Assembly (NCBI GenBank): GCA_049970695.1
Contig: JBMFML010000019.1
Span: 1-11,978 of the forward strand
DNA from: UBA285 sp049970695
GTDB taxonomy: Archaea; Thermoproteota; Thermoprotei_A; Sulfolobales; Desulfurococcaceae
DNA: 11,978 bases
Direction of reading: 5' to 3'
Part shown: positions 1 through 6,374 of the stretch, piece by piece
Layout: every line of letters starts with the position of its first letter
How positions within the stretch are numbered: the stretch's first letter is position 1
Notes under the pieces: model-generated
What the model saw: only the letters and a program-made list of their open reading frames with translations
The model's database searches: none
Told to the model about the DNA's origin: nothing
Made by a program: the position numbers and the translations under genes

Positions 1-32
1 GTCCGCCTCTGCACTGCGTCGCCGTGGTGCTG

Positions 33-42
33 ACTTAATAAA
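33..42 (+). promoter_or_regulatory. Possible TATA box for the SAM methyltransferase gene
   Basis: An A/T-rich stretch (acttaataaa) stands in G+C-rich surroundings. A start about 26 nt downstream of its centre would give a leader of roughly 50 nt to the chosen start codon. This is longer than at most other genes here, so the assignment is tentative. Confidence 0.3.
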
Positions 43-112
43 CTAGTAATCGGCATGTACTGGTACAAGGCACTTTGTTCCTCGCGCAGAGAGCTACAGT
101 AAGGTGTTTTGC

Positions 113-919
113 TTGGCGAGCTGGGTTCACGAGGTTTTCATTGAAAAAGCCGAGCTCTTTGGCGCTGTTATGGAGGCTTTTTGGGAAAGAGGCAGGAAGG
201 AAGCTGAGGGAATTGCCAGGGTTTTTGAAAAGCACGGCATTTCGAAGGGCTCGAGAGTACTGGAGCTTGGCTGTGGAATTGGGAGAGTTGCCATACACTT
301 GGCCAGGCTCGGCTACGGCGTCGTGTGCTTGGATATCTCAGAGCCCTACATCGCTAAGGCGAGGGAGAGGGCTTCGAGAGAGGGAGTTGGGGGCTTTGAA
401 GCCGTTGTGGGGGACGCGTACAGGGTAGACGAGGTCCTCGCTGGCAGAGCATTTGACGCCGTATACATGGTCTGGAGCACTCTCCTCGGCTACGGGAGCC
501 GCGAAGACGACTTAGTGCTCTTTGAGAGGGCTGCCAGGGTAACTAGGCCAGGCGGCCTCCTAGTAGTGGCTAATACCGTGAGCAGGGACCTAGTTGTGCA
601 GAGAGAGCTGTGCAAGTGCCCGAGGCCTGTTCTCAGCGAGTATGGAGATCTCGTTGTAATCGAGCACTCGGAGTTCGACTCAGCCAAGTCCCTGATTAAG
701 AGCAAGTGGGTCTTCTACAGAAGGCACGGCAAAAACCTCGTCTACGTCGACGAGATCCGGTTTACTCTAAGAGCCTACACGCTCACGGAACTCGTAGAAC
801 TAGCTGAAGGCGCTGGCTGGAAGTTCGAAGCTGCCTACCACAGCCTAGAGACCCTCGAGCCCCCACGCCCCGAAGGCAGCCCCATTAACGCCGTCTTCAG
901 AAAGCCCCTAGGGAGCTAA
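113..919 (+). CDS. Class I SAM-dependent methyltransferase (UbiE/Methyltransf_11 type), substrate unknown
   Basis: A 268-residue Rossmann-fold methyltransferase. It should transfer a methyl group from S-adenosylmethionine; nothing in the sequence names the acceptor. Motif I (VLELGCGIG, about residues 49-57) is the glycine-rich SAM loop. The acidic residue ending strand 2 is Asp74 in CLDIS. VVGDAYRV near residue 98 corresponds to the adenine-contacting region, and RPGGLLVV near 148 is the usual post-III segment. I chose the TTG at 113 because an AGGTG Shine-Dalgarno sequence lies at 102-106 with 6-nt spacing. A GTG at 104 would start inside that site and add three residues; an ATG at 170 would remove a likely N-terminal helix. 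The gene stands alone, followed by a decayed reading frame in the same phase. The fold is secure; the substrate is not. Confidence 0.85.
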   Translation: MASWVHEVFIEKAELFGAVMEAFWERGRKEAEGIARVFEKHGISKGSRVLELGCGIGRVAIHLARLGYGVVCLDISEPYIAKARERASREGVGGFEAVVGDAYRVDEVLAGRAFDAVYMVWSTLLGYGSREDDLVLFERAARVTRPGGLLVVANTVSRDLVVQRELCKCPRPVLSEYGDLVVIEHSEFDSAKSLIKSKWVFYRRHGKNLVYVDEIRFTLRAYTLTELVELAEGAGWKFEAAYHSLETLEPPRPEGSPINAVFRKPLGS

Positions 920-1318
920 AGATCCTGGCCCGCGACCCGAATCCGCGGTATACAGACGAAGAAGGGCCTGTGGCAGGGCACTAGAAACTAGACCCTCCTA
1001 GTCGTGCAGCGCCTCCTAGTGCTCATTGAAGACGCATTGGCAACTGCGCGCAGACCCAGGCAGAGCTTTAGGGGTTTTTTCGAGCCACGGGGCTTTATCT
1101 AGCACTACTCGGCTCTTTGCAGCCAGGCTTGTCTTGAACACTTCCCTGTCAGTGCGCTTGCCTAGCCGTAGTCGTTGAGAGCTCTCGAACCGCGCCTGCT
1201 AGCCGCGCTCAAGCGAGTCTCCGAGCAGCACGGCTCTTGCATGGAGATACAGGGCTTTTGCAAGCCCAACCGCGAGTTGGGTATCCCCGAGTACCAGCTC
1301 GGCAAGCCTTTCTTCTAA
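920..1318 (+). pseudogene. Probable decayed gene with four in-frame TAG codons, family not recognised
   Basis: Reading in the phase of the upstream methyltransferase gives protein-like sequence from about 950 to a TAA at 1316-1318, interrupted by TAG at 989, 1100, 1163 and 1169. The segments between look like real protein: LLVLIEDALATARRP (about 1013-1057), a Cys-containing stretch HYSALCSQACLEHFP (1103-1147), and a 47-residue open tail from TTG 1175 including IQGFCKPNRELGIPEYQLG. Replacing each TAG with a sense codon gives about 109 continuous residues from 992. No start codon with a ribosome site is visible. I read it as the remnant of a small gene; chance coding-like sequence is the alternative. 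I do not recognise the family. Confidence 0.45.
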
Positions 1319-1367
1319 AAATCCTGCCCGCTGCGGAGACGCTCACTTCCCACTTTCAATCAGCTAC

Positions 1368-2582
1368 TCAGCTGAGTTGTGCTTTGAGCTTGTTGAGCTC
1401 GTCTACAAAGGCGTCTACGTCTTCCTTGTCGTTGTATAAGTGCGTGGAGACCCTGACTCCAGACACCCCCAGGGCTCCTCTGTAGGACACCACTACGCCT
1501 TTCTTGCGGAGCTCCTCGGCTATCCTGATTTCTCTCCCCTTCTCTTGGCCCGTCTTAACCAGGGTTATGCCAGGCCAGTGCTTTTTGTCGCTCGTGTAGC
1601 CGTAGACGTTATAGCCCTCGCTACTCAGCTTATCAATGAGGTTCTTCTCGACGCTCAAGACGTGGCTTTCGATGCTCTCAATGCCAATGCTGTTTATGAA
1701 GCGGGCTGCCTCGTAGAGCGCTACTATTGAGATGTACGGCCTTCCCCCGCCCCACTCGAACTTCGAGGCGCTCTTGGAGACCGGCGGCGGCGACCAAACG
1801 TCTTTGTCTGGGTCGGGCCAGTAGCCGCTCCAACCGCTGCCGGGCTCCTCTCTGTTTAAAATGCCGTAGGGTGCTGGGTTGAGCTCTTCGAGCAGCTCTT
1901 TGCTGATGTACATGAAGCCCGAGCCCACGTGGGGGTTTAGCATCCACTTCTCACCGCCAACGCAGAGGACGTCCACGCCTTCTTTGGCGACGTCGAGCCT
2001 CAAAGCACCCACGTGCTGGACCCCATCGACTACTAAAATGGCTCCGTGCTCGTGGAGGGCTCTCGAGAGCTCTCTCAGATCTATTCTCCACCCGGTAATC
2101 CACTGGACTGAGGACACCACTGCTACCTTGACCGAGTCGTCGATGGCCTTCTCGAGGTCTCCCGCCTCGTAGATTCCCATGCCCCCAGCTACCCTGACTC
2201 TGCAGCCCCTGACTTCGCAGAGGGACTTGACGAGGGACGTAATAGTGGGGAACTCCAGGTCTAGTGCGAGGACGCTGTCACCCGGCTTCAGGTCGAGGGC
2301 CCTCAGCACGTTCTTCAAGCCCTCCGTGGTCTGAACCGTGAAGGTTACTTCATGGGGGTCTCCACCGACTAGCCTGGCAACCTCCCTCCTTGCCTTCACC
2401 ACGTACTCCTCTAGGTCTTCAACGCCCAGCTCGCCGCTGTAAACGGCTTCTAGCAGCTTCTGCAGAGATTCGTACACCGGCGAGGGCATTAAGCCTACAG
2501 AGGCCGTGTCGAGGTACGCGCGGACCTTCCTGAGGGAGGGGAAGTAGCTCTTAATGCTGCCCGGCAGCAAGAGCTCCACCAC
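1368..2582 (-). CDS. PLP-dependent class V aminotransferase-fold enzyme (CsdA/isopenicillin-N-epimerase-like)
   Basis: A 404-residue fold-type I PLP enzyme of the class V group, which includes cysteine desulfurases, kynureninases and isopenicillin N epimerase-like proteins. TTEGLK (85-90) matches the loop that holds the cofactor phosphate. Asp186 in VVDGVQH pairs with the pyridine nitrogen, and His190 follows it. Lys212 in GGEKWM is the expected Schiff-base lysine. Arg377 in GVRVSTHLYN matches the conserved C-terminal substrate/carboxylate arginine. The mobile-loop cysteine required of SufS/IscS desulfurases is absent: the only cysteines are 122, 127 and 207. A role as sulfur donor is therefore unlikely, and an aminotransferase, lyase or epimerase activity is more plausible. 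The start is GTG at 2582, about 28 nt from a TATA box, so the mRNA is probably leaderless. The gene is divergent from the thioesterase. Confidence 0.85.
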   Translation of the reverse strand: MVELLLPGSIKSYFPSLRKVRAYLDTASVGLMPSPVYESLQKLLEAVYSGELGVEDLEEYVVKARREVARLVGGDPHEVTFTVQTTEGLKNVLRALDLKPGDSVLALDLEFPTITSLVKSLCEVRGCRVRVAGGMGIYEAGDLEKAIDDSVKVAVVSSVQWITGWRIDLRELSRALHEHGAILVVDGVQHVGALRLDVAKEGVDVLCVGGEKWMLNPHVGSGFMYISKELLEELNPAPYGILNREEPGSGWSGYWPDPDKDVWSPPPVSKSASKFEWGGGRPYISIVALYEAARFINSIGIESIESHVLSVEKNLIDKLSSEGYNVYGYTSDKKHWPGITLVKTGQEKGREIRIAEELRKKGVVVSYRGALGVSGVRVSTHLYNDKEDVDAFVDELNKLKAQLS

Positions 2583-2609
2583 GCTCTATGGTGTCATTAG
2601 AGCCTGCAG

Positions 2610-2617
2610 CATAAAAG
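2610..2617 (-). promoter_or_regulatory. TATA box for the class V aminotransferase gene
   Basis: On the minus strand this reads CTTTTATG, with 27 nt between it and the GTG start at 2582. That is about the archaeal TATA-to-start-site distance, which suggests a leaderless transcript. Confidence 0.5.
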
Positions 2618-2660
2618 CGCGCCTGGCGCTCCGCGGGAATTTCGCGCACGGGTTTTAGCG

Positions 2661-2668
2661 CTTTTTTA
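2661..2668 (+). promoter_or_regulatory. TATA-like element for the thioesterase gene
   Basis: CTTTTTTA sits 26-27 nt before the GTG at 2695 and mirrors the element for the opposite gene. A second T-rich stretch (ggttttag, 2651-2658) is an alternative that would leave a short leader containing AGGT at 2683-2686. Confidence 0.4.
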
Positions 2669-2694
2669 GCTGCCGCCGCCCTAGGTAGCTCCCG

Positions 2695-3111
2695 GTGCCG
2701 GGATTGAGCGAGGTCTCTGAGAGCGTTCCAGTTGGGATTTCGTGCACTGAAGAGCACTACGCCTCTGAGGAGCACGCCGCCAGGCACGTTGGTAGCGGAG
2801 ACGTCGCGGTGCTCTCAACTCCGTCAATGATAGCCTTCATGGAGAGAACGTCCATGAACTGCGTTCAGAAGTATCTCCCAAGAGGCTACACCACCGTCGG
2901 CACAGTAGTGAACGTTAGGCACTTGAACCCCGCTCCAATTGGCTCGAAGATCAGGGTAGAGTCCAGGCTCGTGGAGAAAGACGGGAGGAGGCTGGTCTTC
3001 GAGGTCAAGGCCTACTGGGGCGATGTCTTAATTGGAGAGGGGTTGCACGAGCGCTTCATCGTAAACAGAGAGAAGTTCCTGGAAAAGCTCAAGAAGCTCG
3101 CAAAGCAGTAG
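2695..3111 (+). CDS. FlK-type hotdog-fold acyl-CoA thioesterase
   Basis: A 138-residue single hotdog-domain protein resembling the fluoroacetyl-CoA thioesterase FlK family, which hydrolyses small acyl-CoA thioesters as a dimer. The catalytic trio reported for FlK (Thr42, Glu50, His76) is present at identical numbering here: Thr42 in LSTPSM, Glu50 in FMERTS and His76 in VRHLNPAPIG. The C-terminal half follows the family closely, with a GRRLVFEVKAYWGD strand pair, an IGEGLHERFIV strand and a Lys-rich end. The GTG at 2695 is the first usable start and gives the usual family length. Crenarchaeal members are unlikely to meet fluoroacetate; clearing or recycling a short acyl-CoA is a better guess. 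The divergent PLP enzyme shares its promoter region, but no shared pathway is evident. Confidence 0.85.
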   Translation: MPGLSEVSESVPVGISCTEEHYASEEHAARHVGSGDVAVLSTPSMIAFMERTSMNCVQKYLPRGYTTVGTVVNVRHLNPAPIGSKIRVESRLVEKDGRRLVFEVKAYWGDVLIGEGLHERFIVNREKFLEKLKKLAKQ

Positions 3112-3244
3112 AAGGCGTTGGATTAGACAATAAGTGCCTAGTAGTAGCTACAGCTCTCCTCATTTTGCTTAGAGTCTACTTAAGTTCAAGTCTATTCTGG
3201 CTGGTCAAAACTTAACTCTTTTGAATTGCAAAAGTAAAGGGGCT

Positions 3245-3249
3245 AGGTG
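3245..3249 (+). promoter_or_regulatory. Shine-Dalgarno site that decides the next start codon
   Basis: AGGTG complements the archaeal 16S 3' end and lies 8 nt before ATG 3258. The in-frame TTG at 3252 would be only 2 nt away, so ATG is preferred. An A/T-rich stretch near 3206-3215 could be the TATA box, but it is not distinctive. Confidence 0.6.
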
Positions 3250-3257
3250 TATTGAAA

Positions 3258-4766
3258 ATGAGGGCGCGTAAGCTTTGGATAGCTTTGACGCTCCTGGCGC
3301 TGGTTCTATTGCCAGTAACTCTGCTGGTGCTTCAGCATCGGAATAACCGCATTGGGGCTTTGACGTTCTACATAGACTTGTACGACGAGAGCGGTTTGCC
3401 CCTTTCGATAGGCATCTATAGCTGGCGCATTGCGCCAAGCAGCTTGGAAGTCAGGGCCCAGGTATTTGCCGTGGCACCACCGGATGATCCAGAGATCGTA
3501 AGAGAGGTGTTCAGGGGCAGAGTCGAGGGGCTTGTTTTGAGGCTCGAAGCCCGCGGAGTGCTCAGAGAAGTGGCTGAGAAGTGGGTTGAGTTCGAGAAGA
3601 AGAGGGGGCCTGTGACTAGGGACAGCGAGACGTCGGTTAGACTATGCCTGTGGGTTATTGATAGAGCTAGTGGTGAAGTACTGCAGAGAATGTGCCGCTA
3701 CTACACGTACAGCCCCCTTGGGCTGCTTGAGGGTGAGGAGAGGTCTTACAGTGTTAAGGTAGTCGTGCCCAGGAAGGCTTTGCAAGAGGCTGGAGCCGGC
3801 CTTCAAGGAGCTAGGGCAGAGCCCCTGGATGGCTGCCCCTGCCACGCGGGAGACGTGTTCTGGGTGCTCAAGTACAAGGTGGTGCCCGAGAACTACACGC
3901 AAGCCTATGGAGAGCACATAATATATGCGAGTGGAGCGTGGTACGTCAGGACACCCCTGCTGGCGGTGTACAACCAGTTAGCAGGCTCGGGCAGCATGAG
4001 TGGGTCCATATCCATCGACATAAAGTACGAGACGTGGTTCTACGCGTCAGTAGGCATAGGATTTGAAATAGAGGAGAAGCTCAAAGCCGGAGATGTGACA
4101 GGCGGCTTGAACTACAAGGTGCACATAAGCCCATCGAGGAAGGACAAAATGTACTTCTACGAGGAGCTACCTGTGCTTGGGCCTTGGGAAGAGGCTTACG
4201 TGTGGATATGGGCTAGGCCCGTCATGCTGTTCTACGACGAGTACAGGTTGACGTGCACTTGCGAAGCCTATAGAACGGGCTACCAGGATATAGAGTTCTT
4301 CATACAAGACGTCGTGAAGACTTATGACAGCTATCTCAAGGTCTACAAAATTGAGGGCGGCATGACCAAGGGCCCAATACCGGACTTCATAAGGAAGTGG
4401 ATATTCAACGAGACGCTAACAGAGTACAGGTACGTTGGCCCATTGAGTCCCGACGAAGGAGTTACGTTGGGCGCTATAATAGGGAGCTCCATAGACGTGT
4501 GTGAAGCTGACTTCGAAATCCCAGTGTCCGCCCTACTGTCAACAGTCCTGTCTCTAATTCCACAAACTGCTCCCTTTGCGCCGCTAGCTACGCTCATCAG
4601 CGTGAGCATATCGTACGGCAAGTCCACAACGGTGTACGTCGGCGGTGGGCTAATGAATCACGGCCCTTACACCGAGTACCTGTACTTGAGGGCCTCAAAG
4701 CTGTACTACGCAGCCGGCCCCTGCTACTACAAAGTCCCCGTTTCCATGTACTTTGAGAGCAAGTGA
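3258..4766 (+). CDS. Unrecognised membrane-anchored extracytoplasmic protein with eight cysteines
   Basis: I do not recognise this 502-residue protein. Residues about 5-25 form one hydrophobic segment (LWIALTLLALVLLPVTLLV) preceded by Arg and Lys, so it is a signal anchor or uncleaved signal peptide with about 475 residues outside the cell. The rest is rich in Tyr, Trp and alternating hydrophobic residues, suggesting beta-structure. There are eight cysteines (130, 146, 193, 195, 333, 335, 415, 489), four of them in CxC pairs (CPC and CTC). An even number outside the membrane fits disulfides or a bound metal. N-x-T sequons occur at Asn212 (NYT) and Asn384 (NET). Residues 422-454 are hydrophobic enough for a buried or second membrane-associated stretch. 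It has its own promoter region and a T-tract terminator, so it looks monocistronic. Confidence 0.8.
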   Translation: MRARKLWIALTLLALVLLPVTLLVLQHRNNRIGALTFYIDLYDESGLPLSIGIYSWRIAPSSLEVRAQVFAVAPPDDPEIVREVFRGRVEGLVLRLEARGVLREVAEKWVEFEKKRGPVTRDSETSVRLCLWVIDRASGEVLQRMCRYYTYSPLGLLEGEERSYSVKVVVPRKALQEAGAGLQGARAEPLDGCPCHAGDVFWVLKYKVVPENYTQAYGEHIIYASGAWYVRTPLLAVYNQLAGSGSMSGSISIDIKYETWFYASVGIGFEIEEKLKAGDVTGGLNYKVHISPSRKDKMYFYEELPVLGPWEEAYVWIWARPVMLFYDEYRLTCTCEAYRTGYQDIEFFIQDVVKTYDSYLKVYKIEGGMTKGPIPDFIRKWIFNETLTEYRYVGPLSPDEGVTLGAIIGSSIDVCEADFEIPVSALLSTVLSLIPQTAPFAPLATLISVSISYGKSTTVYVGGGLMNHGPYTEYLYLRASKLYYAAGPCYYKVPVSMYFESK

Positions 4767-4767
4767 C

Positions 4768-4773
4768 TTTTTT
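4768..4773 (+). terminator. Oligo-T terminator after the surface-protein gene
   Basis: Six consecutive T residues begin 2 nt after the TGA stop, typical of intrinsic termination in archaea. The stem-loop 30 nt further on is a separate element. Confidence 0.5.
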
Positions 4774-4805
4774 CGTAGATAATCCCCCCGCAATCCTGCC
4801 CGAGA

Positions 4806-4846
4806 GGGGCGCTGCAACATTCATGGTGGAGGCATTGCAGCGCTTC
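4806..4846 (+). repeat. Stem-loop with perfect 9-bp arms upstream of the YbaK-type gene
   Basis: gcgctgcaa (4809-4817) and ttgcagcgc (4835-4843) are exact reverse complements. As RNA the stem extends by two G-U and one G-C pair to 4806/4846. The 17-nt loop contains ggtggagg. A 15-codon frame (ATG 4823 to TAG 4868-4870) begins in the loop but lacks support. It could be a transcript-end hairpin for the upstream gene, an operator, or a leader element. Confidence 0.45.
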
Positions 4847-4886
4847 ACGGGACTGCCCTGCAACCAATAGGTCTCGCATCCCCTTC

Positions 4887-4927
4887 CCTTATTACGGCAC
4901 TGCCACATACCCTGCGAGGGCTGGGTG
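4887..4927 (+). promoter_or_regulatory. Possible promoter and ribosome site for the YbaK-type gene
   Basis: A TATA-like ccttatta lies at 4887-4894. GGGTG at 4923-4927 is 8 nt before the TTG at 4936 and is the reason for choosing that weak start codon. Together they would give a leader of about 20 nt. Confidence 0.4.
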
Positions 4928-4935
4928 CCCTGGCG

Positions 4936-5394
4936 TTGACCCCAGCGAGGACTTGGAGAGAGGTGGTAGAGGGCATCGAGGTAGAAGTACTGGAGTTTGA
5001 GGGTACTGTCGAGTCTGTTGAAAAGGCCTCCAGGCTTAGCGGCGAGCCTCCGAGCCGCATTGCAAAGACCCTCCTGCTGAAGACCGAGGGAGGCTACGTC
5101 GTCGCCGTTGTCAGGGGTGATAGGAGGGTGAGCTTCGAGAAGGCCGCGCAGGTGCTTGGAGGACCTGCTAGGCTGGCTAGGCCCGAGGAGGTTAAGAGAG
5201 TCCTCGGCTCCGAGCCCGGCGCCGTCACGCCGCTCTCGAGTAGTGTCAAGCGGCTGAGAGTACTGCTCGACCCCGCTCTGCTCGAAAACGAATATGTACT
5301 GTGTGGCGGCGGCTCCCTCAACAGGCTCTTCAAAGTGAGGGTCAGGGACCTCGTGGAGTACTTGAAGCCCGAGGTCGCCGACGCATTCGAGTAG
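4936..5394 (+). CDS. YbaK/EbsC-type (ProX/INS superfamily) aminoacyl-tRNA deacylase
   Basis: A 152-residue single-domain protein of the YbaK/ProRS-INS superfamily, which hydrolyses mischarged aminoacyl-tRNAs such as Cys-tRNA(Pro) or Ala-tRNA(Pro). The family core is present: a strand with FEGTVESVEKAS, the catalytic-site lysine Lys44 in RIAKTLLL, VAVVRGDRRVSFEKAA (56-71), the GxxPGAVTPL turn near 91-100, and GGGSLNRLFKV (124-134) at the end of the substrate pocket. The preferred amino acid cannot be read from sequence. TTG 4936 gives the normal family length and has a Shine-Dalgarno site. The last 53 nt lie antisense to the end of the FkbM-type gene, so read-through from either side would make complementary RNA. 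Confidence 0.85.
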   Translation: MTPARTWREVVEGIEVEVLEFEGTVESVEKASRLSGEPPSRIAKTLLLKTEGGYVVAVVRGDRRVSFEKAAQVLGGPARLARPEEVKRVLGSEPGAVTPLSSSVKRLRVLLDPALLENEYVLCGGGSLNRLFKVRVRDLVEYLKPEVADAFE

Positions 5395-6157
5395 CGTAGA
5401 GCACCGACTGGAGCGGCGCCTCGCTAGAGGCGTAGACCAGGAAGGCGTTGAACCCCGCTTTCTTCAGCTCTTCCTCCACGTCGCCGGGGTCGACGATGTC
5501 TTCGTGGACCTCGACGACAATGCTCTGCACTCTGCCGAGCTCTCCTCTGGCCTCTCTCAAGACCTCGTGCTCCAGCCCCTCGATGTCCAGCTTGAGCACG
5601 CCTACGTAGCCGATGTGCCTCAGCAGGCTGCTTAGCCTCACGCACCTAGCCTCGATCACGCTGCTCACGCCCGAGAACTCCTCGACGTGCTCTCTGTAGG
5701 CGGAGGTTACAGCGGGGTACTCGCCGACGTAGAGCTTCAAGAAGCCTCCGTGGGGGCAGAGGGCGCGGGGGTAGAGCAGGATATTGCGGGCCTCGTTGAG
5801 CTCCACGTTCACGGCTGCTACGCCAGCAACCTCGGGGTTTGGCTCCAGGGCGTAGACTCTCCCGCGGGAGCCCGCGAGCCTCGAGGAGGCAACAGCGTAA
5901 AAGCCGAGGAAGGCGCCCGCGTCTACCACCGCGTCTCCTCCGGCTGGGCGCGCCCAGCCGGCTTTGAAGTACTCGCAGTCGACTAGCACGTGCTCTAAGT
6001 TGTCGAGCGCCCTCTCGGCGTACCTGAGTGGAATTGCAAACACGAGTGGCGCGTCGGCAAAGGCTACTGAGATCCGCAAGTACCCCCCGCGTGCTCCGAG
6101 AGTCCTCAGCAACCCCGCTGCCTTCTTGTAAAGGCCCGTTTTGAGCCGGCTCTCCAT
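5342..6157 (-). CDS. FkbM-family SAM-dependent methyltransferase
   Basis: A 271-residue methyltransferase of the FkbM group, which usually O-methylates sugars or polyketide/glycan hydroxyls. The SAM loop is VVDAGAFLGFYA (77-88), the acidic strand-2 end is LEPNP (104-108), and KLDIEGLEHEVL (189-200) is the hallmark FkbM motif. The residues before 70 carry substrate-side helices. The frame is open far upstream, but residues before ATG 6157 are low-complexity Pro/Ala/Arg sequence that runs across a TATA box and a candidate sRNA, so they are not coding. GTG at 6172 is a close alternative with GGTG 5 nt upstream. The last 14 or so residues (MRRRPRASSTPRGP) are basic, atypical and encoded opposite the YbaK-type gene. 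With GH57 next door, a glycan role is possible but unproven. Confidence 0.85.
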   Translation of the reverse strand: MESRLKTGLYKKAAGLLRTLGARGGYLRISVAFADAPLVFAIPLRYAERALDNLEHVLVDCEYFKAGWARPAGGDAVVDAGAFLGFYAVASSRLAGSRGRVYALEPNPEVAGVAAVNVELNEARNILLYPRALCPHGGFLKLYVGEYPAVTSAYREHVEEFSGVSSVIEARCVRLSSLLRHIGYVGVLKLDIEGLEHEVLREARGELGRVQSIVVEVHEDIVDPGDVEEELKKAGFNAFLVYASSEAPLQSVLYATRMRRRPRASSTPRGP

Positions 6158-6203
6158 GCAGAGGCCCGTCACGGAGACACCACGCGCGCTAAGGCTAGGC
6201 AGA

Positions 6204-6212
6204 GTATTAAGT
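6204..6212 (-). promoter_or_regulatory. TATA box for the FkbM methyltransferase gene
   Basis: It reads ACTTAATAC on the minus strand. A start site about 26 nt downstream of its centre (near 6182) leaves a leader of 10 nt to GTG 6172 or 25 nt to ATG 6157. This rules out the much longer upstream extension of the frame. Confidence 0.45.
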
Positions 6213-6269
6213 CTGAGCGCAACTGGGGGAACCGCGCCTACTCGGCGCCTAGGAGGGCTCGCGGCTGCG

Positions 6270-6278
6270 CTTAAAAAC
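6270..6278 (+). promoter_or_regulatory. TATA box for the candidate C/D-box sRNA
   Basis: CTTAAAAAC is followed by GCGG. Its centre is about 26-28 nt before the predicted 5' end of the sRNA near 6300. The 13-mer starting at 6270 is identical to the one in the GH57 promoter. Confidence 0.55.
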
Positions 6279-6301
6279 GCGGTAGGGGGAGTTGGTTGTA
6301 G

Positions 6302-6360
6302 TGGGATGATGAGCTTTCGGTCGCAGTGATTCGTGATCGGATTTCCTCCCACTGATCCCG
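6302..6360 (+). ncRNA. Candidate C/D-box guide sRNA (2'-O-methylation guide)
   Basis: The layout matches an archaeal C/D sRNA. Box C is ATGATGA (6306-6312), then a 13-nt guide (6313-6325), a degenerate D' GTGA (6326-6329), a 3-nt linker, a degenerate C' GTGATCG (6333-6339), a 12-nt guide (6340-6351), and box D CTGA (6352-6355). GGG before box C (6303-6305) pairs with CCC after box D (6357-6359) as the terminal stem. A TATA box at the right distance adds support. Such RNAs bind L7Ae, Nop5 and fibrillarin and direct ribose methylation at the residue paired with the fifth guide base before D or D'. By that rule the targets contain UGGGAGGAAAUC (A5) and UGCGACCGAAAGC (A5); I could not place them in rRNA or tRNA by eye. 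Confidence 0.6.
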
Positions 6361-6374
6361 TAGAGCCGGTACTG

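Noticed and set aside
989..1171. TAG recoding (pyrrolysine-like) to explain the four in-frame amber codons
   Set aside because: Several intact genes in the window terminate at TAG, and no sign of Pyl machinery is present.
1366..1377. Perfect 12-bp palindrome ACTCAGCTGAGT at the end of the aminotransferase gene
   Set aside because: It spans the stop codon, has no loop or T-tract, and can be explained by codon content; the evidence is too thin for a regulatory site.
6158..6352. N-terminal extension of the FkbM-type protein along its open frame
   Set aside because: The extra 65 residues are Pro/Ala/Arg-rich and non-homologous in look, and they cross the gene's TATA box and the candidate sRNA.
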